A stretch of DNA of 61,543 bases, from positions 1-61,543 of the forward strand of contig CBFFRQ010000025.1 of the NCBI GenBank assembly GCA_965644315.1, read 5' to 3'. Below, piece after piece: positions 27,354 through 39,100 of this stretch. The DNA is from Caecitellus pseudoparvulus. Its lineage: Eukaryota; Bigyra: Bicosoecida. Below the pieces are notes generated by a model. That model had not been told where the DNA came from. It was given only the letters and a program-made list of their open reading frames with translations, and did not search any database. Numbering within the stretch: the stretch's first letter is position 1; each line of letters begins with the position of its first letter. Made by a program: the position numbers and the translations under genes.

Positions 27354-28777
27354 GGCGGGTGTGGGTGGCCGACCACGGGACCCTGAACAACATGGGAAGC
27401 ATGCGGGACGTCTCTGCATTGGCGACGGGTGGCGTTTTTGGCGCGCGGCAGCGATTGCGGATGCTCTGCCTCCTTCGGCTCCGTGCCACGCTCCAACGCG
27501 GCCTGCTCCTCCCCCCACTCTCATGCATTGCACTGCACGGCACCCCGCGTGCCTGTTGCAAGCAACCCAGCCCAAGAGGGGGCCCTTTTGGCGCAAGCAA
27601 CGCCATGCTTTGGGTGTCCTGGTCGGAATGTCGCCGGAACTTGCGCCCGGCTCATCAACGCTGCTGCCACATCCCGCCCGCGCTCTCTGCACGCGGGCCA
27701 AGCAAAGGCTCGGGCCTTGCGCCTCTGCAGGCTGCCCACGGCACGGAAGGGGGGGTCCAGGGGCCGGAAGACGGCGAATCCCGCCGTGCGATGCATTGCC
27801 CGTGCCCGGACAACGCCTGGTACCCCGTGTCTACCGCCCCAAAACCAGCGCTGCTGCTGCTGCTGCTTCCCTCGAATCGCCAGCGCTACGCCGGGCAGCT
27901 TCATGCAGCTGCAAGCACCGGCGCCGGGCAGGTTGCAGCGGCGCGCCTGAAAGGAGGGACAGCCTCCGCCCCCAGCTTAGGAACGTGATGGCATTTTGCC
28001 CCACTTTCGTGCTGGAGGTAGCGCCACCAGCCCGGGGTCATGCTGTGTGGGGGGCAGAGGCACAGGCGAGCCAACCTTCACCAACGGGCTGTGGTTGCAC
28101 TTCACTTTCGAAGCCCCGTGCGTGGGGGCAAATCGGAGGGCAGGAAGTATGCAATACAGCCCATGGGGTTTGACACGCAGCATTCTGTCGCGGTTGGGGT
28201 GACCCGTTTGTGCCACGCGAGGGCTCGTCCGAGGAACTTGCTTGGCAACAGCTCGGCAGGTTGCCACCGGTTCACGGTGCCGAAGGGTAGCGCACCCCAG
28301 CAGGGCGCAGGCCCCTCCGCGGGGCTGACAGTGGTTCCCTTCGCGGCCTTTAGCCCGAGGTCATTTGCACTGTTTGTGGGCAAAGGGTGGTCGTGGTAGC
28401 TTCGCAACTTCAGCGAGCAGGCTGTGCCTCTGGCGCTGGACGAAGATATGCCAGGCCTAGAAACACCGTGGATAGCGATGGAGTACCCTAATAATGCCTG
28501 CAAAACGCAGCCAGGGACTCAGCTGCCGCACATGTTGCCTCGGGCTGTGTGCGATGAAAGCCAGACACGTGTGGCCACGCGACCCCCCCTCCAGCTTTAC
28601 AAGGCACAGGCCAAGCACTCAGACTGGTGCAGCAAATAAATACTTACTTGAAAATAGAACTCAAACTCCCTTCTATTGGACTGCGCCTGTTTTCTGGGTT
28701 TTGGGCCAGGGTGCGCTTGGCGTGCTGCGGAATTTGGTCCGCCACGTTGGCTTCAGCAACTGGTGGCCTCACGCAAG
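27354..28777. other. 1.4-kb gene-free spacer between fusion gene and SRP receptor
   Basis: The longest unexplained stretch in the window. I find no coding pattern, RNA gene or terminal repeats. There is a short CTG run near 27847-27867, and a good TGCGGAA element stands at 28726 near the SRP receptor start. It could hold untranslated exons or a non-coding RNA, but nothing in the bases shows it. Confidence 0.4.
28726..28737 (+). promoter_or_regulatory. TGCGGAA-TTGG element
   Basis: TGCGGAATTTGG followed by TCC, 40 bases before the ATG of SRP receptor alpha. Confidence 0.55.
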
Positions 28778-30582
28778 ATGCTGGACCACTTTTCCGTGTT
28801 CAACCGCCATGGAGTGGTGCTTTGGAGTGAAGATCTCTCTGAAACCCCTGTCACGGGAAAGCCCGTGGACGACCTGGTGCGGCACGTGTTGCTGGAGGAG
28901 CGCGCAGCGCAAGAGCACACAGTGGGAAACTACATGCTCAAGTGGACCCTGGTGAACGGGCTGGACCTGGTCTTCGTCGTCGTCTTCAACCGCATCATCG
29001 GCAAGACCCTCACGTACATTGACGAGCTCTTGGCCTCTGTGCAATCGGTGTGTCGCGGCATGCCACTGCTGACACGGCCCGGGCTGCAGCGACAGCCTGC
29101 TGTACCTCACAGGCGTTTTTGGAAGAGCACAAGGAGGCCATCGCGATGGGGTCTGGAAAGGGCGTGGATTTCCATGACACCTTCCACGCGCTGTGGGCCA
29201 AGGCGGAAGGCAGGAAACCCTCCCCCCTCGCGCCGCCCCCCAGCAAAGCACACCCCGCTGACCCAGCTGCGTCTGAGGACACAGAGACAGCACCGAAGGT
29301 AGTGGCACCCCCAGCAGTGCCCTTGACACCCGAGGAGCGCAAGGCACGGCTGCAGGCCATGAAGGGCTCCTCCAGGCGGGGAGGCAAGGGCGGTGCAGGG
29401 GCGGGGTCGAGCGGCTCCAAGAAGGGCAAGGGCCCCAAGAAGCCCCGAAAGTGGGCTGACTCTGCCCTCACTGCGGAGGAAGTGCAGGCTCTGGATGCTG
29501 CCGCTGGCGCTGCAGGCGGCAGCGGCGGGCAGGCAGCCGTGGAGGAAGTGTCGTACTCTGGTGACGGCACCGGCTCTGACGTGAGCAAGGAGTGGGACGT
29601 CGGGGCGGCGCATGCAGAGGAGACGGGGTGGTGGACCTCTGTCACCGCCACCTCGGCGTCCTGGCTGGGGTCCCTCACTGGCAGCACCCCCCTGACCCAG
29701 GAAGCCATCGCGCCCGCCATGGACACCCTCCGCGAGCACTTGCTGGAGAAGAACGTGGCGCGAGACATTGCGCAGGAGCTGTGCGACTCGGTGGCCACCT
29801 CCCTCGTGGGCGTCGTACCGGGGACGTTCACCAGCGTCCCCGCCCTCGTGCGGGATGCGCTGGGCGCTGCCATCCGCCGCAAGCTCACAGCGCGCTCCTC
29901 CATCGACGTTCTGGCCGCCGCCAACGCCAAGGCAGCCACTGGCGGTGCCTCGGCGGCGCCCTACACCATCGTCTTCATCGGCGTGAACGGCGTGGGCAAG
30001 AGCACCAGCCTGGCCAAGGTCGTGTACTACCTGAAGGACAACGGCAAGCAGGTGCTCATCGCCGCGTGTGACACCTTCCGAGCAGGAGCCGTGGAGCAGC
30101 TGAAGCGGCACGCCAAAGCCCTGAAGGTGCCGCTTTTCGAGCGGGGCTACGAGAAGGACAGCGCGGCGGTGGCTGCTGCGGCTGTGAAGCACGGAGCGGA
30201 GACCGGCCACGACGTGGTGGTGGTGGACACTGCTGGGCGCATGCAGAACAACGACAAGCTCATGGTGGAGCTGGCTGCCCTGGTAGACAGGGTGCAGCCT
30301 GACCTCGTGCTGTTTGTGGGCGAGGCGCTGGTGGGCAACGACGGCGTGGACCAGCTGCAGGCGTTTCACCGTGCGCTGCAAGACCACAGCCGTTCTGCAA
30401 CGCCACGCGGCATTGACGGCATCGTGTTGACCAAGTTCGACACCATCGACGACAAGGTGGGCGCCAGTCTGTCCATGGTGTACCGCACGGGCGTGCCAGT
30501 GGTCTTCGTCGGCACAGGGCAGAAGCACACCAACCTGCGCAAGCTCAACGTGGACGCTGTGGTGGAGGCGCTGCTGGCATAA
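28778..30582 (+). CDS. SRPRA: Signal recognition particle receptor subunit alpha
   Basis: Two exons (28778-29047 and 29113-30582; 65-bp intron) give 579 residues. The GTPase docks SRP-ribosome complexes at the endoplasmic reticulum. The N-terminal longin-like SRX domain (MLDHFSVFNRHGVVLW, TYIDELLASVQS) binds the beta subunit. A basic, low-complexity linker (SSRRGGKGGAG, KKGKGPKKPRKW) follows, as in animals. The NG domain has G1 GVNGVGKST near residue 381, the insertion-box DTFRAGAVEQL, G3 DTAGR and G4 TKFD. Length is a little under the 638 of human. The next gene on the same strand starts 65 bp after the stop. Confidence 0.98.
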
Positions 30583-30590
30583 GGGGACAC

Positions 30591-30596
30591 AATGCA
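30591..30596 (+). terminator. Candidate poly(A) element AATGCA
   Basis: AATGCA, 8 bases past the SRP receptor stop and preceded by ACAC as at 4751 and 14761. It falls within the 65-bp gap before the next gene. Confidence 0.4.
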
Positions 30597-30647
30597 AATG
30601 CCTCCGTCAACCCCGCCAACTAGCCAGGAGCTGCACTGCCGCACGCC

Positions 30648-32459
30648 ATGTCTCTCGTGCCACTTGTGCTCTTCGTGGCGCCGCTGCGTGAGGCGGCGCC
30701 ATGGCTGCTGGACACGGCTGCTGTCGCTGCTGCTCTGCAGGTGCGTCCGTTGCAGCACCATTTCGCCGTGGAGCAGCGCGTGGGGCCGGCGTGCACTGCG
30801 CAGGAGCTGCATCACGCAGTGTTTGCACCACACACGCTGTCTTCTCGCAGGAACAACACTTGCAAGAGCGTGTGGAGCTGGAGCGGGACATCGAGAGCAA
30901 GCCTGTGAGGGCCGAGGCGCACCGCCAAAGTCCGCAGGGGTGCCTTCCACACACAGTGCTGGCGCCCTTTCGCAGCTTGAGCCCCAACTAAGCCCCCAAC
31001 TGCAGAACATGATGGCACAGGAGGAGGAGGCGGGGCGTTCGGGCGCCTCCTATGCTTCCCTGCGCGGCCAACTCACGTCAAGGGTGGACGCTCAAGTGAG
31101 ATTGACACGCCACCCTGTCCACTGCTGTCCGGGCCACGCCGCCCCACCGCTGTGCCGCAGATCGACGCCGAGTGCCAGGCAGCCATGGACTACATTCTAG
31201 ACGTGCACATGAGCCAGCGCAAGTCCGTGCTGTCCAAGCAGAGCAAGCAGCGGGCCAGCCTTGCCAAGGCTGTAACAGCAGCCATCAAAACCCATCTTGG
31301 GCCCGCTGCTTTGTCCAAAGAGCCGCTGCCAGCCCCCACCGCAGAGCCGCCAAGCAGCTTGCCCCCCCTGTCACCGACATCCCATAGAAGCCATGCCAGC
31401 ACCCTGCCTGTTCCGGGCTACGCGCCACCCGCTGTTGGCAGTGCAGCCACTGTTGCAGACGTTGCCGTGCTGCAGCGTGAAGAAGCAGCACAGGTGTGGA
31501 CACACCGGGAGCGCTACACCATCCAGGCCGCCTTCACGAACCAGCTGGCCCGCATCGAAGCTGAGTGGAAGGAGTACCTCGTGTCCATGCACTCTGAGTG
31601 GGAGGATGAGTACAAGGCCATCACAGGCCACGCGCCTGACCAGGCCGCCGTGGCCGCCACTGGTGTGGACGTGCAGGCGTTGAAATCTGGCTCAGGTGAC
31701 CCCCCCAAGAGCTGGCTGGACAAGGCCAAGCAGGAGCAACTCATCCACACGGCCCCTGTCATCATGCCCTCGGGCGCAGGCGCCATGCGCCGTGGAGCCG
31801 CCCCCTCGGCGCCCACCGCCCCCTCCACCTCCCTCAGCGCCACTGCAAAGCGGCAGGTGGCAGAGCTGGCCACCAAGTACGCAAACGCCCGCGCCAGCGT
31901 CAAGGCCCAGCAGGCGGAAGTGGCACGGTGGGTGCAGCGCCAGTGCCGCCGCATGCTCATGCAGGTGGACGGGGCGGGGCAGGAGCGTGCTGCCGTGGCG
32001 GCGGCGGAGGCCAAGCTCGCGGCCTCCTGGGCCGACGTGGCCACGCTGCTGTACAATGCGGCAGTGACTGTCAGCCGCTCCAGTGGCACGCCGCTGCAGT
32101 ACGCCTCCACCACGGACACCGTGGCGTACCTGCGGGAGTGGGGCGGGCTGGGGCCTGAGCCACTGGCCACACCGCCCACACCAGCCCCTGCAACCTCCAC
32201 ACCAGTCCCCGCTGCCTCGCCACCCCCCACCCGCTCGCCTGCACGAGCAACCCCAGGCAGCGCCTCACGCTCCCGTCAGAAGGGCTCCCCAGCCGCCACA
32301 AGCTTCAGAGTGTCCCCAGTCACGACGCCAGGCAGCCGCAGAGCTGGTGGCATGCCTTCCTCAGCTGGCAGCGGCAGCGGCAGTGGTCTGCGGGGCAGCC
32401 GGCGAGGAGTGGCAGGGGTGGCCATGCCCATGGCGCGGCGGGCAGGCGGCAAGCGGTGA
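30648..32459 (+). CDS. Unknown four-exon protein, 521 residues
   Basis: Exons 30648-30740, 30851-30904, 30976-31095 and 31161-32459 all join in phase 0. Introns are 110, 71 and 65 bp. Exon 1 encodes a hydrophobic start (MSLVPLVLFVAPLREAAPWL), and exons 2-3 encode short charged helices (EQHLQERVELERDIESKP). Exon 4 holds a helical core (YTIQAAFTNQLARIEAEWKE; WEDEYKAITGH), a second coil (SVKAQQAEVARWVQRQC), then a Ser/Pro/Gly-rich basic tail ending MARRAGGKR. I do not recognise the family; a microtubule- or centrosome-linked coiled-coil protein is possible. Intron 2 contains CCAAAGTCCGCA, a copy of the common element. Very short intergenic distance from SRP receptor alpha. Confidence 0.7.
30925..30936 (-). 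promoter_or_regulatory. TGCGGAA-type element in intron 2
   Basis: The plus strand reads CCAAAGTCCGCA, the complement of TGCGGACTTTGG, which is identical to the copy at 34722. Confidence 0.45.
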
Positions 32460-32491
32460 GCGTGGGCCGGCGTCTGCCTGCGTGTGACGCC

Positions 32492-32497
32492 AATGTA
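32492..32497 (+). terminator. Candidate poly(A) element AATGTA
   Basis: AATGTA, 32 bases past the stop at 32459, in the 54-bp gap before the convergent stop at 32514. Confidence 0.3.
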
Positions 32498-32513
32498 CTG
32501 TGTTCATTTGCAG

Positions 32514-34684
32514 CTACTTCTTGCTGCTGGCGCCACCCAGCACAGGACGACCGTCGGCGCCCCACGGCGCAGCCAAGCCGCCCTTGCCACTGGCACCCAG
32601 GCTGCGCAGGCGAGAGGAGCCCCCCATTGCAGGCAGGTGGTGCGGGGCCTTCGCAGCGCCCAGGGAGAAGCCCTGTGCCCGTCCGGGGCTGAGGGCGGAC
32701 CCCGCACCCCCCCCTCCAGCAGCTGCCGAGGGAGTGGGCTCGCTGTCCTTGCCCTCTGCATCAGGCTCGGGGACCTCTGCCACCTTGCTCTCCTCTGCAG
32801 CGGGGGCGGGGGACGGCGCTGGTGCTGGGGCGTCCTCAGAGGCCTTGCCCTCTGCACCTGCCTCCGCCTGCGCCTTGGCCGGGCTGGCAGCGGCAGTCGC
32901 AGCGGCCGCTTCAGCCGCCTCAGCGGCAGCTCGCTTGCGCGCAGCGGCGCGGATTTCGTCCCCCACCGACCCGTGGCCCACCTGAGCCCTGAAAGCGTCC
33001 TCCTTCACAGCTGCGACCGTGCCCCACCCAACGCCCGGCACACCCTTGCGGCGGCCTTCCCACACGGACAGGCGCTTGGGCATGGGCAGGTCCTTGCGAG
33101 TGGCGTACTCTGCCTCGGCGTACTGCTTCACCTGCACGCCACGGCAGCGCGCAGTGACGTCGGGGAAGGCGACGTCCAGCAGTGGCTGGTCGTCCTTGGT
33201 GTCGGCCAGGACGCAGTACAGACTGCCGCCGAACCAGACGCAGTGCAGGACGATGCCGACGGAGGTGTACTGCTTGGAGGCGATGACCTCCACGTGTTCC
33301 ATCTCAGGTGGCACTTCGAAGGCCAGCTCGAAGAAGGAGGAGCTCCAGTCCTCGTTCAGCCAGCCGGTAAGGCCCAGCTGGCTCAGCTTCTCCAGCTCCT
33401 CCTCCACGCTGAGCATCTCGGCAGTGAGGAACTCCAGGCTGGCCTTGTACGCCGCCAGGACCGCTGCGTTGGGGGAGTCTGACGGGAACTTGCTGATTTC
33501 ACACAGGTATGCCAAGTTGCCCTGCTGCTTCTGCAGGGTGGGCAGGACGTCCGGGACGTCCCCCAGGTGCAGCCCCTCCACGCCGAAATCCACCTCGCCA
33601 CCGTAGCACCAGTTGCCGAAACGGAAGAGGGCGTCCCGTCTTGTGCTGCCGCTGTCCAGGTGCTTGGGCTTCATCACACAGTACACCTGCATGTACCCTT
33701 CCCCAGCCAGGTCTTCTGTGCCCGTCGCCCGCCTGCCGTCACCCGCTGCTGCTGTCTGCCCGGGGGCGCGGCCGAACGCTGGGTCAGGCACCTGCTCACT
33801 GGCCTCCCACAGCGACAGCTTGCTGAACACGGGGTGGTCGTATGCACGTAGCTGTGAGGGGTGCGCGGAAGGCGGGGTGAGCCAGGCCCATTGCGAAGTG
33901 AGCCACAGCGAGGCTCAACAGAAGCGGAGCAGGCAGCCCACACGTCGCACATGATATGATCGGGCCAAGGCTACACTGTGCACGGGCAACGCGCACGCAC
34001 CTGCAGTCCACGGCGCTTGCCGTAAATCTGCGGAAACATCGTGTCCACCAACGCCTGCTCTCCTGACGAAGACGGAGACAGCGTCACGTAGAACGTGGAG
34101 CGGTACCAGATGACAGTGAGCATGATGTCTCCTGTGAATGTCTTGGCAAACACCACCTCCGCATTCTGCGTTCCAGGAGGGTCGTGGCGAGCAGCGTGAG
34201 CTTAGTGCGCTGCTGGCGTTTCGTGAGTGGCAGCAGCGCCAGCAAGCCGCAACGGCAGCGCCCCTGCACGGAGCACTCCACGCACGTTGAGGGTGTAGGA
34301 CGCCCGGGACTCAAACTCAAAGTACAAGTTCACGTCCTCCTCTGCGATCCAGGTCTCTGTCTCCAAGTACTCTGCCAGCACTTCTTCCACAGAGCCCAGC
34401 TCCTCCTTGATGAAGTCCAGCGCCTCGTTGAGGGTCGCCAGGGACTTGCTGTGGGGACTGTGCTTGGGGATGGCATCAAACTCCGTGAAGTACGGGATGG
34501 TGCCCTGAATGCTCTGCAGGTACCGCATCACAGACGGCAAGTGCTCCATGCTGGGCACGCCAGTGGCAAGCTCCACTGGGCCCGTGTAGCAGAACCTGCC
34601 ATATCGGTACAGGCACGTGGGGCTGGTGAAGCGGGAACCAGAGGCCCCAGCCTGAGGCTTGTACACGAAGTACACTTGGTCCAT
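32514..34684 (-). CDS. Protein with two tandem copies of an unrecognised domain
   Basis: Three exons (34684-34286, 34165-34001, 33851-32514) in phase 0 give 633 residues. Introns of 120 and 149 bp begin GTGCG. Residues 1-205 and 235-460 are diverged copies of one domain: VYFVYKP / VYCVMKP; LYRYGRFCYTGPVE / LFRFGNWCYGGEVD; a DFIKEELGSVEEVL-type helix; WYRSTFYVTLS / WFGGSLYCVLA; DTMFPQIYGKRRGLQ / DVAFPDVTARCRGVQ; KLSLWE / RLSVWE. The matching RGLQ and RGVQ phrases support the exon joins. The last 170 residues are disordered, Ala/Pro/Gly-rich. No catalytic motif or membrane span is seen and I do not recognise the domain. An upstream TGCGGAC element sits 38 bases before the ATG. Confidence 0.8.
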
Positions 34685-34897
34685 GGCCGGTGCTCGAAGC
34701 TGCCGGGTCGTGTCACACTTCTGCGGACTTTGGCCGGGCTGCGTCGGGCGAGGCGCACTGCCGGGCAGCGCAAGGCGGGACAGGCAATTGCTGTCAGGCA
34801 ATGAGCTGCAGGCAGGTGTGGACTTTGATTGCCGCGCATCACTGGTCCAGGGCATGGGTCCCTGCGACGAGGGAGCTGGCAGGTGTGTGGGGGGGGT
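34685..34897. other. Spacer with promoter of the two-domain gene
   Basis: It contains the element at 34722 and then about 160 bp of sequence without recognised features, up to the left edge of the 1.1-kb repeat. Confidence 0.4.
34722..34733 (+). promoter_or_regulatory. TGCGGAA-type element
   Basis: TGCGGACTTTGG, 38 bases upstream of the ATG at 34684 (minus strand). Confidence 0.5.
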
Positions 34898-35996
34898 GTG
34901 CACGTCCAACGGCACCCCCCCTCGCCTCGCCTCAGCTTGTCCACGCATCATTCCCCTCCACCCAGCACATCCACACCTGCACCCGCAGTGTGGATGTCAA
35001 GTCAGCTCTGCAGCTCCTGCTGGCTGTGCAGACAGCCTGCCCAGCAGGAGCTGTGCCTGGGTCTCCGCCATGAAGGGGTGAGGTGAGTGGCTTGCGTGCG
35101 TTTGTCAGTCAGTGCGAGTGTGTGTGTGGTCTTGGGCGGTGAGGAAGACAAACCAGACTCAGCAAGGGGTTACCAACTTCCACTGTTGACAGATATCACC
35201 CATATATTCTGAGCCCTTGCTTGTGTGGGGGCGTGTGCCGCCCCGGAAGTGTGTGCGTGTGGCGGGTGTGTGGCTTTGCCGTGGCGCTCTGCTCTGTGAT
35301 GACTGGACTTACCCAGCTCGCTTCGACCTCGTCGGATGAAGAGAACTTTCGTCCCCAACTCACGTACCTTGTCTGAGAGCAGTGTGTCGTGTGCCGGGCA
35401 GCGTGTTGGCGTGTGGCTGGTTGGCCGGCGTGTCAGCTGGTGTTGGGTTGTCATGTTCCGCACGGCGCCGTGCTTCACGACTTGGCGCGTCGCTTTCTTG
35501 CGCAGGGGCGATGGAGTGCAGGCATGTGAAGAGCGTGGTCAGGGCGTGGAGGTGGGTGTGCATGTGTGTGCTGGGTGTGTGGCCGCCGAGAGGGAGCCGA
35601 AGGCATCCAATTGCAGCCCGGGCGTCCATGCTGGAGCTGTCCAGACACCTTCGCACAGCACGTGTGGGCCTTGAGTGCGGCGGGTGGTGGCCCTCGTGCT
35701 GAGGTGCGCCGCCTGCCCCCTTGGTCCCGGGCGTGGGTCCTTAAGGCGGCCACCCCCCTTCCGTGGCGAAGTATGTGCCGAGTTTGCCTGGGCATGGCGC
35801 ACGGCAGTGAGGCATGTCCAGTGCGGGCCGGTGAGCATGCCGCCGTGACGCGGTTGGGAGCTCTGCGTGTCAGAGTGCATCCTGGGTGCTTCACTGAGTC
35901 ATACCTGCGCGACATGCACAGGCAGCCTTGAATCGATGTGTTTGTGGAGTGGGAGCAATACATTTGACCTCACTCGCCCCGCGGCGCTGGCTTGCA
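34898..35996 (+). repeat. 1.1-kb dispersed direct repeat, copy 1
   Basis: Nearly identical to 52707-53809, in the same orientation 17.8 kb away. The match begins at GTGCACGTCCAACGGC and ends at GGCGCTGGCTTGCA. Differences are scattered point changes plus a length change in a TG run near 35560. Outside these limits the two loci share nothing. The element starts TG and ends CA but shows no clear target-site duplication. Possible origins are a solo LTR, a non-autonomous transposon or a segmental copy. Confidence 0.85.
35336..35931 (+). pseudogene. Frameshifted copy of the repeat's 199-residue ORF
   Basis: Relative to copy 2 (53145-53744), a 4-base contraction of the TG run near 35560 breaks the frame after about 80 residues. 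The upstream part stops at 35674. The downstream part, with the CRVCLGMAHGSEAC motif, stays open in another frame to 35931. Whether either copy was ever a gene is unproven, since long open frames arise by chance in GC-rich DNA. Confidence 0.25.
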
Positions 35997-36192
35997 TGCA
36001 TACTGTGAGACCGAGGCAATGCACATGGCGCCACCAAACACTTGCCCTACGGAGGTCGTGTGGATCTCGTGAGCCTTGAGCCATCGTGGACGCTGTCCTG
36101 CATCTGCTCTGCTTGTTGCCGCCTGCGTTTTCCAGTGTCCTCGTGCGGAACTTGACCACGTGCCGATCAGGCTCGGTGTGGCCTGCTGCCAC
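35997..36192. promoter_or_regulatory. Promoter region of SEL1L-like gene
   Basis: Sequence between the repeat edge and the start codon at 36193. It contains the TGCGGAA element at 36144. An in-frame ATG at 36076 lies upstream of that element. Confidence 0.4.
36144..36155 (+). promoter_or_regulatory. TGCGGAA-type element
   Basis: TGCGGAACTTGA, 37 bases before the ATG at 36193. Confidence 0.45.
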
Positions 36193-39100
36193 ATGGCAGG
36201 CCTGGCTCCCTCACGCTCCATGGCTCGGAGTTTAGCATGCTGTCTGCTCATTGTAGCTACTCTCCGCGGCCTTGCTCAAGGCTCGTCTCAGCCGCAGGCT
36301 GTGCCTGGCGTCCCACAGGGTGTGCCAGCGCCGATGCAGGGCAACGGCGCTCGTGACAGGTTCCTGTCCATGGCCAGTCGCAGCTGGGCCGATGTAGGCA
36401 TTCCTCCCCAAGTGCTGGGGCGAGTTCCTGGAACCCTGCGACTGCAAGTCACGGAGCAGCCATCCAAGACCACTCCCGCGGAGAACCGAGCAGCAGGTGG
36501 CGCTCCGCAGAGCAAGGAGCACTCCATGCTGCACAGTTTCGACTGCCTGCTCCCAGTGCCCGCGCAGCACCCTGCTCAGCTGCTGTTTGAGTCTGCTCGT
36601 CTCGTGCTGTGGATGGAGGGCCTGCGTGTGGCGCCCCGTTTCCCGCTCGGCTGGCTGGCAGATCCGCTGCGGCCGGAGGAGGGCGCGGCGCCCCCCCCCT
36701 GGCTCAGCGACGCAGAGCTGTCATCCGTCCTGGCCGCTGCACGGAAGGCGCGCTACCCGGTGAAACATGCGGCACCTTCAACGCCCGCGGAGCAAGCGGC
36801 GTTTCTGACAGCCTGGAACTCCTCCCTCATCCTGCACCCGTACGCTGAGGACTGGGCGGACAAGCTGGTGGAGTCAGTCAAGAACACGACGCTCCCCACA
36901 GCCCTGACGTGGCTCACAGCTGCAGCTGCGGCGGGGCATCCGGCGTCAAAGGTGCTCCTGGCGCACTTGTGGCTGTATGGCGACCGGGCTCTACTGCCGG
37001 ATGCTGCGTGGAGGGCAGTGTCTGCCCTGCTCCGCGGCAGCTCAGGCAAAGCTGTGCAGGCAGCGTCGCTGGCACACTTGCGCCGCCTACACAGTGTCGT
37101 GGGTGGGCACGGCCGCCTGCTGCGGGAGGTGCAGACAGCCATCTCGGCCCTCCAGACGGCTCCCACGTGGGGGTTCAGCTTGACTAGCATGGCCGACGCA
37201 CAGCTGTTGCTGGCAAGTGCGGTGGAGGACTTGGAGACTTCGTTTGCACCACTTGTGGATGTCCTCCAAGGTCGCACGGTGTCCACACCCTGGTACGCCA
37301 TCCTGCACTCGCAGTGGGTGGCGGAGGTGTCTGCTGCCGTCGCCGCAGACCTGCAGCAGTCGCCCCTGCCGCCCGCCCCAGCCAGAAGCACGCCGCCTGC
37401 AGAGAACGCCTCGGCGTATTTCGCCCATGGTGCAGGCGTCGCGTCTCCACGGGCTTGGGCATCTGACAAGCCGGGGGCGCTGCGCCTAGCCCCCGTTGCT
37501 GAGGCTGCACACGTTGTGGGAGCCGCACCCGCCCACGAGCAGCAGGTGCAAGAGGCAGCAGAATCGCTCATGCACCGAGCCCTGCAGCATGCCATGACCC
37601 ACTTGCAGGCGCCGAACGTGAAGCAGCTGGCACAGGGCTTGAAGCACGAGCTGGGCAGCAGTCCCACAGTGGCGGGTGAACACGACCAGCCCTGGCCCCA
37701 GAAACTGGCTGTGGCGGGGCCAGCGTCCGCCCCAGAGCCTACCAGTGGCAGTTTACCGGTTGGGCTGATTGGCTGGGTGGCCGAGGACGCAGGGGCTCTG
37801 CCTGGTGTGCGGGATGCGCTGGAGGCGTGGGCCAGCGCGCTGTCCACGCTGTCCCTCCTGGCCGCCGCCAAGGCCCCAGCACCAACCTTCTCCGCCATTG
37901 GAGGCTTGCACGCTGGGCACGGCGACGCCGCCCCCTGGTTACAAGGTCACGCAGTGGGGCCTCTGGAGGAGCTGCTGCGCCAGGGCACGCTTCCAGGAGC
38001 TCTGCCGCTGCAGCCTGCCTCCGATGACCACCCGCCTGCGCAAACATCCCCTGCTGAAGCTGCCCAGGCGCTTCGCAAGCAGGCCGACGAAGAGTCCTCC
38101 ATGTTAGTCGGCGTCATGCAGCGCCTGGGGGCGGCAGGGGACCCTGTCGTGGCGATGGGGCATGCGTTTGGCCAAGTGTGGCCGCAGCTGCAGCAGCATC
38201 CTGCCGGTTGGCCAGGGGCCAGCGCGTGGAACGGCAGTGCGGCCACGCCAGCAGACGGCACCCACTGCCAGGCAGTGCAAGCCGCCATCATGAAGCACGC
38301 CTCGCGGGTTCTGCAGGCCCAAGACATGGGCGCAGCAGGCACCTCGCCGCCCATGGCCACTCTGTGGGAGGACAGCCAGGTGTCGGCAGCGGAAGCAGAG
38401 AAGGACGACTCACTGGAGTACCTGCAGTCCCTGGCAGAGCAGGGCAATGGACCAGCGGCGGCCCGCATGGGGGAGATGCACTACCATGGGGATGAGGTGG
38501 CGGGTCGGGACAGGGACATGCAGGCAGCCCACCGTTTCTGGCGCATGGCGGCGGACGCGGGGCACGCCGCGGGGCACGCCAATCTCGGCATGCTGTACGT
38601 GAATGGCTTGGGGCCCGCGCCCGAGGGCTTGGATGGGCAGGGGCCAGAGGGTGCTGAGCTGGAAGCGGCCGAGGCTGGTGCTGCCGTTGATGTTGGCGGG
38701 CAAGGCATGGGTGGCGGCGGCTTCGGCGTCCCAGCGGGGGGGGGCGCTGACCATGGTGGTGATGCAGTGCCAGGTGAGCATGGTGGTGGCGATGGCCAGG
38801 GCGGTGGCGGGGTCGGGCACGGTGCAGGCGGAGGAGGTGCTGAGGCTGGAGGGGGACGCCAGCAGGCAGGGGCCGGTGCCGGCGCTGCCGACGCGCCACA
38901 TGCAGGCGCTGGGCTGGAGGGGCTGGCAGACGAGCCCTTCCCAGGGGATGAGGACTTTGACCCGCTCGCGCCGCGGCGCCACCATATGCTCTCCATGCTG
39001 CCAGACGGCCGCGTGGTGAACGTGACGGGGGCGCTGTTCCACTACCACACGGCAGCGGAGATGGGCGAGCCCTCTGCGTACAATGGCCTCGGGTACATTT

